This document shows positions 52,648 to 61,227 of a stretch of 64,000 nt of DNA, one piece after another. Location of the stretch: assembly GCA_964630775.1 (NCBI GenBank), contig CAZVYY010000024.1, forward strand, positions 3,509-67,508. Direction: 5' to 3'. Made by a program: the position numbers and the translations under genes. The notes beneath the pieces were generated by a model, which had not been told where the DNA came from, did not search any database, and saw only the letters and a program-made list of their open reading frames with translations. Origin of the DNA: Anaeroglomus sp964630775. Its GTDB lineage: Bacteria > Planctomycetota > Phycisphaerae > Sedimentisphaerales > Anaerohalosphaeraceae. Position 1 is the first letter of the stretch; each line of letters opens with the position of its first letter.

Positions 52648-53847
52648 GGCCCAGGTATATGTCGGAAGCCAGTCGAAATAGGCCTGTGCCCCCTCTCTTG
52701 AACTCAGGCTGCAATCCGCCGGAAGACTATCGTTCAGATTGTCGAGAAGATCCCCAAGAAAACCGACGAGGTATGAGACATTGCCCTGGTTATCCATGGC
52801 TTTTTTGATCGCATTGCCGAAACCCGCCGTGGTCCCATTGCACAGATTCCAGGGGTCATCCGGCATCGGAAACCAGAAACATTCCGTAATCAACATCGGC
52901 CACAAATCCGCAGCAGGCTTGTATTGCGAGTTCCACAGGTTCTGCACTTTCGTGGGATTGTCGAACACGCCGCCATACGCCGGATAAAAATGGCACGCGA
53001 TGCCGCAATTCGAGCCGGTAAAGGGATATAAGGCATGCTGATAAGGTGACCCCTGCCATTCCAGGGTCGGAACCCATATCACGTTATCGGCCCCCGTATC
53101 TCGAATCACATTAATGACAGGCTGTATCCAGTTTCTGAAAGCCTCAAAGTACTTGGCCTGATGATTGCCCCAGTCGCCGTTGCCCGGCAACGATTCGATG
53201 TCAACCGGCTCGTTCATAAGCTCAAACATAATGTTGTCGGCACTCTTGACGCCCGGAGCGCCGGCAACCGTCTGCCAGAAGGTAATCAATCGCTGCTGTT
53301 CCACAACACCCGCGTTGCGGGAGCCGTTATTGGGGGTGTTAATCGGCCCCGTGGCGCTCAACACCAGGTATAATCCGCGAAGCCTGAGATGGTCGGCATA
53401 GGGAACAATAAAGTTCTGGATCCAGCCGTTGAACTGGGTGGGATTAACCAGGCCGTCCTGTTGCGTCCAGCCGCCGATCGCATCGGTATTGACACGCACA
53501 AAACTGCAATACCATCCATAATCCCGGCCATATTTGGGGGTGGTGTCGCTCATCACGGTCGCTGCGGCCTTCATATAGTTCAAAAAGCCGGCAACGTTGC
53601 TCGGATTAGTCCAGTCGGACGGGTTGCTGTACCACCGCCCTCCACCGTTAAACCAGGTCTCTGTCGGCTGCATCCATCCATGCAGAAGCACGTTCTTGCC
53701 GCTGGGGTCCTGGAGAAATCGTCCCGAAACGTGCAATTTAGGCGTTGCCATACCCTGATAGCCATACACGCTGCCGGTCCATGCCGAAACCATCAGCACA
53801 ACCAGACTGTAAACCCAATACGCTTGATGTGGATTCTTTTTAATCAT
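50518..53847 (-). CDS. Secreted GH5 glycosidase with Fn3/LamG/MAM and dockerin-like tail
   Basis: A 1109-residue exoenzyme. The leader ends near SVYGYQG. The GH5 domain (about 35-395) has acid/base Glu213 in FELMNEP and nucleophile Glu322 in MLITECFW, so it is a retaining endo-enzyme; the subfamily and substrate (glucan, mannan or xyloglucan) cannot be told by eye. Then come Fn3 (about 402-490), LamG (492-690), two Fn3 domains (695-885), a MAM-like jelly roll (895-1050) and a two-repeat dockerin-like tail (FVPYWLQ and LAGNWMGD). This tail is nearly the same as in the GH43-GH30 protein. No good ribosome site is visible before the ATG. It follows the LamG/Ig gene of the second sigma/FecR locus. 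Confidence 0.9.
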   Translation of the reverse strand: MIKKNPHQAYWVYSLVVLMVSAWTGSVYGYQGMATPKLHVSGRFLQDPSGKNVLLHGWMQPTETWFNGGGRWYSNPSDWTNPSNVAGFLNYMKAAATVMSDTTPKYGRDYGWYCSFVRVNTDAIGGWTQQDGLVNPTQFNGWIQNFIVPYADHLRLRGLYLVLSATGPINTPNNGSRNAGVVEQQRLITFWQTVAGAPGVKSADNIMFELMNEPVDIESLPGNGDWGNHQAKYFEAFRNWIQPVINVIRDTGADNVIWVPTLEWQGSPYQHALYPFTGSNCGIACHFYPAYGGVFDNPTKVQNLWNSQYKPAADLWPMLITECFWFPMPDDPWNLCNGTTAGFGNAIKKAMDNQGNVSYLVGFLGDLLDNLNDSLPADCSLSSREGAQAYFDWLPTYTWAAPTNRPMGLSATMILDTQVNLAWTAVPNAASYNLKRSAAGGGPYTTLSSGITATGFIDTRVTAGQTYYYVVSANMPDGESPNSNEAIPAMVRSYLKFNESSGTTAFDATGYNWNGTLVNGPLWAAGKYSNAVDLDGTNDYVSLPTGAVNGLTACTIAAWVYLDAAGSWSRLFDFGNNTSVNMYLTPRSGTSGPVRFAITTGGSGAEQRINGLSALPAGAWTHVAVTLNGSLGILYVNGTEVGRNTAMTLTPSSLGVTTQNYIGRSQYSPDPYLNGRVDEFRIYANALSAPEVAMLYAQQVPASIPSTPTDLSAAAVSPGRVDLIWNEAAAAVTYNVKRSPVAGGPYTLIAGVSGTGYSDMDLSESTTYYYVVSAANSVGQSGDSAQAAVTTLAAPPATPSGLAAAAGDGSVTLTWNANSESDLAGYNVYRSTIPGSGYTRQNNVLLNSPTFTDNYVGYYTTYYYVVTAVDMDALESPVSDQVSAVPMDTRAVVLSAADFESGFGDWVNISGEDSHNWTRNSGGTLTPNTGPSGGANGSSWYVYLETSPGGANTAGNTAILQGPMIDGYNRVLTFYYHLYGASTGTLNVDVFHNGTWHNSIWSRSGQQHTSMSQAYTPCLVYLTNYTGPIRIRFRAAAAGGPTGDMAIDSIAVTGRPLYGDLNDDHQVNMDDLVEFVPYWLQTHCSLDLDGNCLIDLYEFAELAGNWMGD

Positions 53848-53876
53848 AATGTCGCTTTTTTTCGCTGAGGATATCG

Positions 53877-53982
53877 ATACGGATCCTGCATGAAATTTTT
53901 CGGTTCGTCGCGGCGAAGTATAACAGCTTCAACCACGTGCTTCTTTTGCTCGTGGAATAATCATCCCCGCTGGGTATATGCA
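53877..53982 (+). repeat. Dispersed intergenic repeat, copy C
   Basis: Begins ATACGGATCCTGCATGAAAT, then TTTTTCGGTTCGTCGCGGC; shares CGTGCTTCTTTTGCTCG with copy A and GTGGAATAATCATCCCCGCT then GGGTATAT with copy B (one or two changes in 28 bases). It lies between the GH5 start and the LamG/Ig stop. Confidence 0.65.
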
Positions 53983-54086
53983 ATTGCAATCCTTTGGGGC
54001 TGCGCCGACATAATTCTGGTGCCGGAGTCCAAAAAAAAGGTTTGAGGGCATTGCGAGAACGCCCTCAAACCAGGGTCAATCAAACG

Positions 54087-56288
54087 TTACTGCTGCGGGT
54101 AAATCCGGTTGTCATTAAGCCAATCTTTGGCCAGTTCTGCAAAGTCAGTAATATCCACCCTGCAGTCACCATTGGTATCAAACCGCATGTTTTCGGTACC
54201 TTCTCTGTTGCATACCGACACGTTCATGACATTCGCATAGTCCTGTGCAATCTGGGCGGCGCTGCGGGCATAGTTATAAATCCTGACATCGTCAATCTTG
54301 CCGCAGAAAAATTCGCTGGCGTTGTCATTATTGCAGCCCAGCTTGAATCCCGAATTGGCGCCGGTACCGTAGGTAAATCCGGTCGCCGTCGAGATCTGTA
54401 CGCCGTTGTTATACATCTTGGTTGCCCCGGAGGCGATATCATAGGTGGCCACAATATAGTGCCAATTGTTCTGCGACAGGCTGGTCGCCACTCTGCCGGC
54501 CCCGCCTTCGCGTTCAAAGCTGATTTCGCCCGTACCCGGGTTCTTGTCGATGCGCCACATCATATTAGCGGCACTCCAGGAACCTCGGCGGTTGATAATA
54601 CCCTGCCAGTTGGTATTATTCTCAGTCCACTGGACCCAGAAAGCAACCGTCAGGCCGTTGCCCATGGCTTCCATATCCACGTCGCCGGCGCTGGCATATT
54701 GACCCCATACGTTCGGGTCGGCCGGATTGAGGTTATTGAAAGACAGAGCTGCCCCCTCACCCAGTTGAGGCACACCCTCAACCAGACTGGGATAATCCGA
54801 ACCCGTGGTCATCAGCTTCATACCATATCCGCCAACCACATCCGGAGACACTCCGCCTATCACCTCATCCAGCGGGTAATGAATTATCAGACGCTTGGTC
54901 ATCACCAGGCCTGCCGCACTGTTGACCGGATCGGTTCCGGACATGTCGTTGTCAACCTGGCAATAGTACTGCCCTTCATCGGCCAGTTGGACATCATAGA
55001 TAGTCAGGGTGTTGGTTTTGGTCCCCGAATAATCCGCCCCGTCGGACAATGCCGCATCCGGCGTACCCACCTTGAACCACTGATACGAGGTCGTATTGAC
55101 AGCCGTCACCGACAGGGTCAGACTGGCCGTTCCCGCATCGACGACACTCTTGGCGGGACTTACCGCGCTGACCGTAGCCGACTGGCCGACGGTTGTGAAT
55201 TTCCAGACCGACCCGACGGTCTTGATATCCGGTCCGCCGAGGGTATTGGGTTCATACGCATCCACTCTCCAGTAGTACGTCGTGCTGTACGCCAGGGTGC
55301 CCGTATCCCATGTCGTCGTCGCCGCCGGCGCCTTGGACAGTTTCTTATACGCCGGCTTCATGCTCAGATTCGGATCATTTTCGGGCCCGAAATACAGATC
55401 GATATGTGTCACTGCCGGGTCTATTACGATCCAGCTCAAATCCTGGTTGATCGGTGCATAAGGCTCGCCATTGGCCGGTTCATTAATCGCAATCTTGGTC
55501 GGGACATCTTCGGTAATAAGTATGCGATCGATTGAAATATTGACATTGGGGTTTTCCGATTGGACAAACGAGGCTGCATAACCCATAGTCAATTCATTCG
55601 TGATGCCGGCAGCCGCAATTGACCCGGCCAGCGAACCCGACAGCAGGGTGATCGTGTCGCCTTCAATGACCAACTCATAACCGTCCGGACTGATATCCAG
55701 AGTAATATCCAGTACCGGGGTAAAGTTGCGTGTTCCCGTATTCCAGTTCAGCGTGTCAAAGGTCCAGGTCGCCAGCACTTTTTTGGTATCGTCATTGGCC
55801 TCATAAAACAACACCGAGGTCCCGTTCCATCCGCCGCTGCCGCCCGCCGCCGTCAGGGAATTGTTTTCAAACTGAATCCAGAACCCGGTCGGCAATCCAT
55901 TGTCGTAGTCAAAGGCCAGAGAACTTCCCTCGACACCGATAATATTCCGAGCCGTCGATCCGCTGGTGGTGTTATTGGCCACGGCAAAGCTGACGCCTCG
56001 AAACTCGAAACGCGAAAGGCCATTGCCCAGAGCCGCTCCATCCTTGGAGGCAATCGAACATCGGGACCCGCCGTGAACCGGATTGTTCAGCGTGACTTTG
56101 GAGTTCGCTTCGGTGACGGTGGCACTCCATTGACCGTCCCAGGAATTAAACCCGGTACCCACGCCCGTGGTGTTGGTTCCGATTGCGCCATCGTCAAAGT
56201 GATCGTCCACCTTGACGTCGCCCAGGGCCAGGGGCGACAACACCCCCACCACAAACACAACAACTGCAGCAAACATTGACTTACTCAT
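54087..56288 (-). CDS. Secreted LamG/Ig-like protein with dockerin-like C-terminus (head of second locus)
   Basis: A 733-residue exported protein; GGAGGA seven bases before the ATG fixes the start, and the leader ends LSPLALG. An N-terminal jelly-roll region (about 25-255) is followed by an Fn3-like segment (265-370), an Ig-like domain (375-465, TNTLTIYDV and EGQYYCQVD), a LamG domain (470-685) and a single dockerin-like motif (FDTNGDCRVDITDF, LAKDWLNDNRIY). It is a paralogue of the 22304-24409 protein with a different N-terminal domain, at the same place behind a sigma/FecR pair. A surface glycan-binding role is inferred. Confidence 0.82.
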   Translation of the reverse strand: MSKSMFAAVVVFVVGVLSPLALGDVKVDDHFDDGAIGTNTTGVGTGFNSWDGQWSATVTEANSKVTLNNPVHGGSRCSIASKDGAALGNGLSRFEFRGVSFAVANNTTSGSTARNIIGVEGSSLAFDYDNGLPTGFWIQFENNSLTAAGGSGGWNGTSVLFYEANDDTKKVLATWTFDTLNWNTGTRNFTPVLDITLDISPDGYELVIEGDTITLLSGSLAGSIAAAGITNELTMGYAASFVQSENPNVNISIDRILITEDVPTKIAINEPANGEPYAPINQDLSWIVIDPAVTHIDLYFGPENDPNLSMKPAYKKLSKAPAATTTWDTGTLAYSTTYYWRVDAYEPNTLGGPDIKTVGSVWKFTTVGQSATVSAVSPAKSVVDAGTASLTLSVTAVNTTSYQWFKVGTPDAALSDGADYSGTKTNTLTIYDVQLADEGQYYCQVDNDMSGTDPVNSAAGLVMTKRLIIHYPLDEVIGGVSPDVVGGYGMKLMTTGSDYPSLVEGVPQLGEGAALSFNNLNPADPNVWGQYASAGDVDMEAMGNGLTVAFWVQWTENNTNWQGIINRRGSWSAANMMWRIDKNPGTGEISFEREGGAGRVATSLSQNNWHYIVATYDIASGATKMYNNGVQISTATGFTYGTGANSGFKLGCNNDNASEFFCGKIDDVRIYNYARSAAQIAQDYANVMNVSVCNREGTENMRFDTNGDCRVDITDFAELAKDWLNDNRIYPQQ

Positions 56289-56394
56289 TGTAAATCCTCC
56301 AAAAGAACATTATTTCAACGAAACACTCTTTTATACGCACGGCAATCCTATCCATGACCGGTGTAAATACCTTCCAGGAGGCGATGCCGGTCTG

Positions 56395-56480
56395 TTCACA
56401 TTAGTCCGTGTTGGCGCGGCTTAAAAATTCTCGGCTTCCGGCAGCCGCTTTACCACCGCAGTGCATGCGACAGCCCCGCC
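56395..56480 (+). repeat. Dispersed intergenic repeat, copy D
   Basis: Shares GGCGCGGCTTAA with copy B, outer hairpin arms GCGGCT and AGCCGC, and CGCTTTACCACCGCAGTGCA with the middle of copy B. The left and right ends are more diverged than in the other copies. It lies between the LamG/Ig and FecR genes, the same place as copy A in the xylan locus. Confidence 0.55.
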
Positions 56481-56511
56481 TTTGAACAACGCACCCTTGT
56501 TTTGTCTCAAA

Positions 56512-58188
56512 TCAAAACCCCTGACCGCCCGATTCCAGCACCAGAACGGGTTCGGCAAAAACACACCAGTTCTCATGAAGCGTACTGTTGGCCATATAAT
56601 CTACCTGATCAACATTTTCCGATGTCGCTAATGTCAGAAAACGGTCCGTATCTTTGAGGCTGACCGAAACACGGTTCAAAACTCCCTTCTGGGTATACCC
56701 AACGAGCGAATAACGCAGTTGCCCGTCCACCAGGACGTAAAAGTTCGCATTGGACCGTTTCCCGTCAAAATCGACCAGCCCGACTTCGGATTCAAATCGA
56801 TGAATCTTCAAGTGATAGCCGCTGCGAATGGCATCCAGATCAAAGGTTATCCCATGATTTGAATTCTGCATGACAATACAGGATTTACCAAGATCGCTGT
56901 ATTCCTGTCCGCCAAACTGAATCGTACGGGGCTGTCCGTCGATAACAAATGCTCCCGGCTTCGGATTGGCAATCAAATCCGCACAATAAACCCCGTTGGT
57001 GAACGGGAATCCCTCAAATACATCACCGCGGCTGCTGACGACGGTGCTGCCGTTCGGTATAAAAATGCCATCAATAAATGGGGCGTCCTCAATGGGCATA
57101 TAGGTCTCAAAAATAGAGGTATGCCCCCAGCGTATCTCCGTGGTAAAGCCCTTCTCATAATTCAAACGCTCTTCGGAACTGCCGGTTCCCAGGCCATTGC
57201 CTTTTCTGACGATATCCGCCAGGTCAAGAGTAGAGCGTCCATTCCAGATGATTTGATTTTCGGAATTGATGTTCCGAATGAATACGGTGTCATTAAATGC
57301 GATGTCGGAAATCTCCGATGTGCGGCCCGAAATCTTTTTGGCGCCCCCCCGGCCGACTTCCACGCCGTCCTGCATGGATTTCACGCCGGCAACCAGTTTT
57401 GTTTTGCCTTGCATCACATACAGAGAGGTCCCTCCATGAATATCAGCCTGCACTCCAAATTCAGTGCCCAAATCGATAATTTTCGCATTGTCCGTATACA
57501 CAGAAAACCCGATTGCCTGATGGGGTACAATGGCATAGAGCTTGCCGTATCGAAGTGTAACCTGGTCTCTGCCGGGAATGTGAAACGACGCCGGCCCCTC
57601 AATCGTGACCAGGGTATTATTATCAAATTGAAATTTAGCACAGCCTTCCAGCAGCTCAATATCTTTTCGACCGGTAAAAATGGAGACCCCCCTTTCCATC
57701 CCCCCGTCCACGTTGCCCCATCGGGCATTGATGCTGTCCGACAATACAGCGACTTCATACTCTGTCGTCGGAACAAAATAGACAAACACAAACAATAACA
57801 GGGCTGCCGCCGCCGTTGCGCACAGAGTTATCAGCGAATTCCGGTTTACGCGGTACCGGATATGTTCCTTTTGTACCTTGTGAATCACCTCTTTGGGTTT
57901 TTCAGGAACAGGAACCTCTATGGCCGGAGATCGGTTTTCTTCATTTGCAAGCAGTTGCAGTAAGGTATTATGCTTCTCACGGGTATCGCTGGTTTTATTG
58001 AATACTTCAATGCTGCCCGCGGAAGACAGTTCGGTATAAATTTCCATCAGTTCAGTATAATCCCGAATCTTTGCCGGATCCGTCTTCAGCATCAGGTCAA
58101 ACTGCTTCATCTGCTCGGGAGTAATCTCTCCCTGCAAAGCCAGCAAAAACAATTCCGTAAAATCCAAATGATCGTTTTTTTCAAGCAT
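56512..58188 (-). CDS. FecR-type anti-sigma sensor with C-terminal NPCBM-like domain (second locus)
   Basis: A 558-residue single-pass membrane protein, the same length as its paralogue at 24587-26263. It overlaps the sigma gene by eight bases (ATGCTTGA). Layout: a cytoplasmic helical part (1-112), membrane helix (about 117-140), FecR domain (150-275; KIIDLGTEFGVQADI, YVMQGKTKLVAGV), a linker, and an NPCBM-like C-terminal domain (about 440-552; GITFDLDAIR, NANFYVLVDGQL, DTDRFLTLATS). The C-terminal domains of the two proteins are clearly related but diverged, compatible with different ligands. The likely role is membrane control of the adjacent ECF factor in response to a glycan. Confidence 0.8.
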   Translation of the reverse strand: MLEKNDHLDFTELFLLALQGEITPEQMKQFDLMLKTDPAKIRDYTELMEIYTELSSAGSIEVFNKTSDTREKHNTLLQLLANEENRSPAIEVPVPEKPKEVIHKVQKEHIRYRVNRNSLITLCATAAAALLLFVFVYFVPTTEYEVAVLSDSINARWGNVDGGMERGVSIFTGRKDIELLEGCAKFQFDNNTLVTIEGPASFHIPGRDQVTLRYGKLYAIVPHQAIGFSVYTDNAKIIDLGTEFGVQADIHGGTSLYVMQGKTKLVAGVKSMQDGVEVGRGGAKKISGRTSEISDIAFNDTVFIRNINSENQIIWNGRSTLDLADIVRKGNGLGTGSSEERLNYEKGFTTEIRWGHTSIFETYMPIEDAPFIDGIFIPNGSTVVSSRGDVFEGFPFTNGVYCADLIANPKPGAFVIDGQPRTIQFGGQEYSDLGKSCIVMQNSNHGITFDLDAIRSGYHLKIHRFESEVGLVDFDGKRSNANFYVLVDGQLRYSLVGYTQKGVLNRVSVSLKDTDRFLTLATSENVDQVDYMANSTLHENWCVFAEPVLVLESGGQGF

Positions 58189-58708
58189 TGGTTTCCCACA
58201 CTAAGAGCGTTTGCCTGATGCATTTCTGAAGATTCGCATGAATTCGTGCCATGATTTTATAGATGCCGGTTTTAGAGATATTCAATTGTTCGGCGATTTG
58301 ATTGTAATGCAAACCGGTATCATAATGCATCGACAGTTTTCTGCGGTCGGCCTCTTTTAATTTGTTAAGACATCCCTGCAGGGCATTCTTCCGCTGTTCA
58401 TAATGGCGTTCATTTTCAGATATGATTTGCGTAATTTTTTCGTACACGTCATGACTCAGAAAAAGCCCTTTGTTCTGTTGTTTTTTGCGATAGTCAAGTA
58501 TCCGATATCTGGCGATTGCAATGCCCCAGGAGGCAAAATTGGTTCCTGCTTCAAAGTGATCAAACATCCTCCACATCTCGGCCGCCGTTTGCTGCATAAT
58601 GTCTTCAGCATCAGACCAATGATGCACCATGTTGAGAACATACAAAAATATCTTTTTTTGTTCTCTTGAATATAATTCTATAAAAAGTGTCTTGTCAGTC
58701 AGGGCCAT
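58181..58708 (-). CDS. ECF RNA polymerase sigma factor of the second locus
   Basis: A 175-residue ECF sigma factor if it starts at the ATG at 58708 (MALTDKTLFIELYSREQ); the frame is open to 58759 and the start is uncertain because no ribosome site is evident. Region 2: MVHHWSDAEDIMQQTAAEMWRMF and FASWGIAIARYRILDYR; region 4: LSMHYDTGLHYNQIAEQLN with recognition helix ISKTGIYKIM. It is coupled to the FecR gene and heads the LamG/Ig-GH5 run. Confidence 0.85.
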   Translation of the reverse strand: MALTDKTLFIELYSREQKKIFLYVLNMVHHWSDAEDIMQQTAAEMWRMFDHFEAGTNFASWGIAIARYRILDYRKKQQNKGLFLSHDVYEKITQIISENERHYEQRKNALQGCLNKLKEADRRKLSMHYDTGLHYNQIAEQLNISKTGIYKIMARIHANLQKCIRQTLLVWETNA

Positions 58709-59031
58709 AACACCAATTTTCTGCTTGCTCCAAAGTATCCGCATAATAATCCATATCATTCACAACTATATAGAGATGTTATTTCGCCGTTTGGATGAAA
58801 AAAATATATTTTTTTGCGTTCGACCGATAATTTCGATAAAAGCGGATATAAAAACAACCGGAAACGATCCGGCTTTTCATGCAATCAGGGCTTTGCTCAC
58901 GACAACCACAATGAGGACCAACCACGCGGGATGAAAGCAAATCTTGTGCAACGGACACAAACTACTTTTTTAACACATGACAATAAAAAAGACAAGAACC
59001 ATAAATCCTTGCCTTTGCCTTAGTTACATAT
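58709..59031. other. Intergenic region between sigma gene and tRNA-Lys
   Basis: About 320 AT-rich bases. No gene is supported. On the minus strand, TCTTTTTT near 58984-58992 after a weak stem could end the tRNA transcript. No clear promoter for the sigma gene was found. Confidence 0.5.
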
Positions 59032-59104
<73 letters not shown>

Positions 59105-59286
59105 GAACTGGGAAAAACGAAAATATTACCGAGAAATCGCGGTATTTCAACACAATTTTACACTATTTTTAAAGAAATACAAGACGTCGCCCAAACCTGT
59201 CGTTTAAGGTCGGTTTTTCTTGACAGTTCCCTGTAAAGGACTACAATTGTCGAAAAATAAAAAAGACTTAGGCAGCGGAGGCCTGT

Positions 59287-60429
59287 TTGGCAGAAACCAT
59301 AAACAAAAATAACCCGGCCGGGATCGATTTACAGACCGACCCGACACAGCATCGGATTACTGTGACCGGAAGACTGGATGCAGTGACGGTACCTAAGCTA
59401 TGGGGCAAAGTCCCATCGCTGTGTGCGGCATTGTCGCCTAAACCCCTGATTATTGATATCAAACAGGTTCCTTTTTGTGACGGGGCCGGAGCCGCATTTC
59501 TATTTGAACTGGAACTCGAAGCCCGCAAATATACCCAGGACATTCAAATTTCCCATTCCAACCCGGAATTGCAGGAACTGTTCCAGCGGGTGGATAAAGC
59601 CAGGGTCAAGAGTGTCCTGGCCACGCCCATACCCCAGACCAACGCCATTACCGAAATCGGCAAAACCGTCTGTCATTTATGTGAGGACTTCAGGGACCTG
59701 TTTGTATTCCTCGGCCACCTGCTCAGTTCGTTTCAGTGGACCGCCCTTCACCTGCACCGGATTCGCTGGGCGGATTCCTTCAAATTGATTGAGCTGGTCG
59801 GCGTCAACGCCGTTGGAATTACCGTCCTGCTGGGCTTTCTCTTCGGCTTGATTATGGCCTTCAGCGCCGCCATGCCCCTGCGGCAGTTCGGAGTCGAAGT
59901 CTATGTCTCTGACCTGGTTGCCATCGCGATGGTGCGCGTGCTGGGACCCTTCATCACCGCAATTATCATCGCAGGGCGTACCGGTTCCGCCTTCGCCGCC
60001 GAACTGGGCACCATGAAAATCAACAACGAACTGGATGCCCTCAACGTCATGAGCCTGGAACCCATGCGATTTCTGGTTGTGCCCAGAGTCGTCAGCACCA
60101 TTCTGATGGCCCCCCTGCTGGCGGTGTTGACCAATGTGGCCGGACTGATTGGCTCAGGCCTGGTGATTATCTCGCTGGGGTATGCCGTCGGAACCTATTA
60201 TGACCATGTTCAATATATTCTGACCATGACGGATGTGTTTGTCGGTCTTTTTAAAGCCCTTGTGTTCGGTGGACTGGTCGGCGGCGTGGGCTGCCTTCGC
60301 GGTCTGCAGACCGAATCCGGAGCCGGTGCGGTGGGAATCTCAACCACCCGCGCCGTCGTCAGCGGCATCGTCCTGATTGTACTGGCCGAAGGAATCTTTT
60401 CAGTCCTGTTATACGTTCTGGATATATAA
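59287..60429 (+). CDS. mlaE: STAS-MlaE fusion permease of a lipid (Mla-type) ABC transporter
   Basis: A 380-residue inner-membrane protein. The start is TTG at 59287, six bases after GGAGG; no better ATG exists. Residues about 10-110 form a STAS domain (ITVTGRLDAVTVPKLW, PLIIDIKQVPFCDGAG), the counterpart of MlaB. Residues 125-380 are an MlaE/YrbE permease with the loop GRTGSAFAAELGTMKINNELDALNVM. So MlaB and MlaE are fused. Mla systems move phospholipids between the membranes of diderm bacteria. It is three bases ahead of the ATPase gene. Confidence 0.9.
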   Translation: MAETINKNNPAGIDLQTDPTQHRITVTGRLDAVTVPKLWGKVPSLCAALSPKPLIIDIKQVPFCDGAGAAFLFELELEARKYTQDIQISHSNPELQELFQRVDKARVKSVLATPIPQTNAITEIGKTVCHLCEDFRDLFVFLGHLLSSFQWTALHLHRIRWADSFKLIELVGVNAVGITVLLGFLFGLIMAFSAAMPLRQFGVEVYVSDLVAIAMVRVLGPFITAIIIAGRTGSAFAAELGTMKINNELDALNVMSLEPMRFLVVPRVVSTILMAPLLAVLTNVAGLIGSGLVIISLGYAVGTYYDHVQYILTMTDVFVGLFKALVFGGLVGGVGCLRGLQTESGAGAVGISTTRAVVSGIVLIVLAEGIFSVLLYVLDI

Positions 60430-60432
60430 GCA

Positions 60433-61206
60433 ATGGATACCCAAGCTCAGTCCGTCATCGAAACACGCGACCTGGCCGTCGGCTACCAGGGCAAGGCGAT
60501 CCTGCGCAATATCAGCTTTACTGTCCAGGCCGGCAAAATTCTGGTCATTCTCGGCGGGTCCGGCTGCGGCAAAAGTACGCTGTTGCGAAGCCTCATCGGA
60601 CTGGCCGAACCCATCAGCGGGCAGGTACTCCTCTATGGACAGGATTTTTTTCAGGCCGCACGCCGGCAGCGGGAGCAGCTTCTGTCGCAAATCGGGGTAT
60701 CTTTCCAGAATGGTGCCCTGTTCGGTTCAATGTCGGTGCTGGAGAATGTGATGCTGCCGCTGGAGGAACTGACTCTCCTGCCCCGCCAGGCCTGCGAAAT
60801 GATCGCAGCCATGAAATTGCAGATGGTGGGTCTGTCCGGCTTTGAACACCACAGCCCCAGCCAGCTTTCCGGCGGTATGCAGAAACGCGCCGCCCTGGCC
60901 CGGGCAATGGCCCTTGATCCTCAGATTCTGTTTCTCGATGAACCCAGTGCAGGTCTCGACCCGATTACCGCCGCCCAACTGGATGACTTGATTCTGCAGT
61001 TGGCCCGCACCCTGCACCTGACGTTTGTTATCGTAACCCATGAGCTGCAAAGCATCTATGCACTGGCCGACAATGCCGTCATGCTGGATAAAGCCGCCGA
61101 AGGCATCGTCGCTATGGGTAAACCCGAAGAACTCAAACATCGAACGGATATTCCGGTGGTCTGGCAATTCTTCAATCGTTCCGTCCAGACACCCGAAAAA
61201 ACTTAA
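60433..61206 (+). CDS. mlaF: Mla-type lipid transporter ATPase
   Basis: A 257-residue ABC ATPase with Walker A GGSGCGKST (41-49), Q-loop FQNGALFGSMSVLENV (typical of MlaF), signature LSGGMQKRAALARAMA, Walker B ILFLDEPSAGLDP and the switch His in VTHELQS. It energises the MlaE permease. It starts three bases after the permease gene and is 21 bases from the MCE gene. Confidence 0.93.
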   Translation: MDTQAQSVIETRDLAVGYQGKAILRNISFTVQAGKILVILGGSGCGKSTLLRSLIGLAEPISGQVLLYGQDFFQAARRQREQLLSQIGVSFQNGALFGSMSVLENVMLPLEELTLLPRQACEMIAAMKLQMVGLSGFEHHSPSQLSGGMQKRAALARAMALDPQILFLDEPSAGLDPITAAQLDDLILQLARTLHLTFVIVTHELQSIYALADNAVMLDKAAEGIVAMGKPEELKHRTDIPVVWQFFNRSVQTPEKT

Positions 61207-61227
61207 AATAGACAAGGATTTCAAACG

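Noticed and set aside
53994..55535. A 513-codon plus-strand frame opposite the LamG/Ig gene
   Set aside because: It is antisense to a well-supported secreted protein and shows no family motif.
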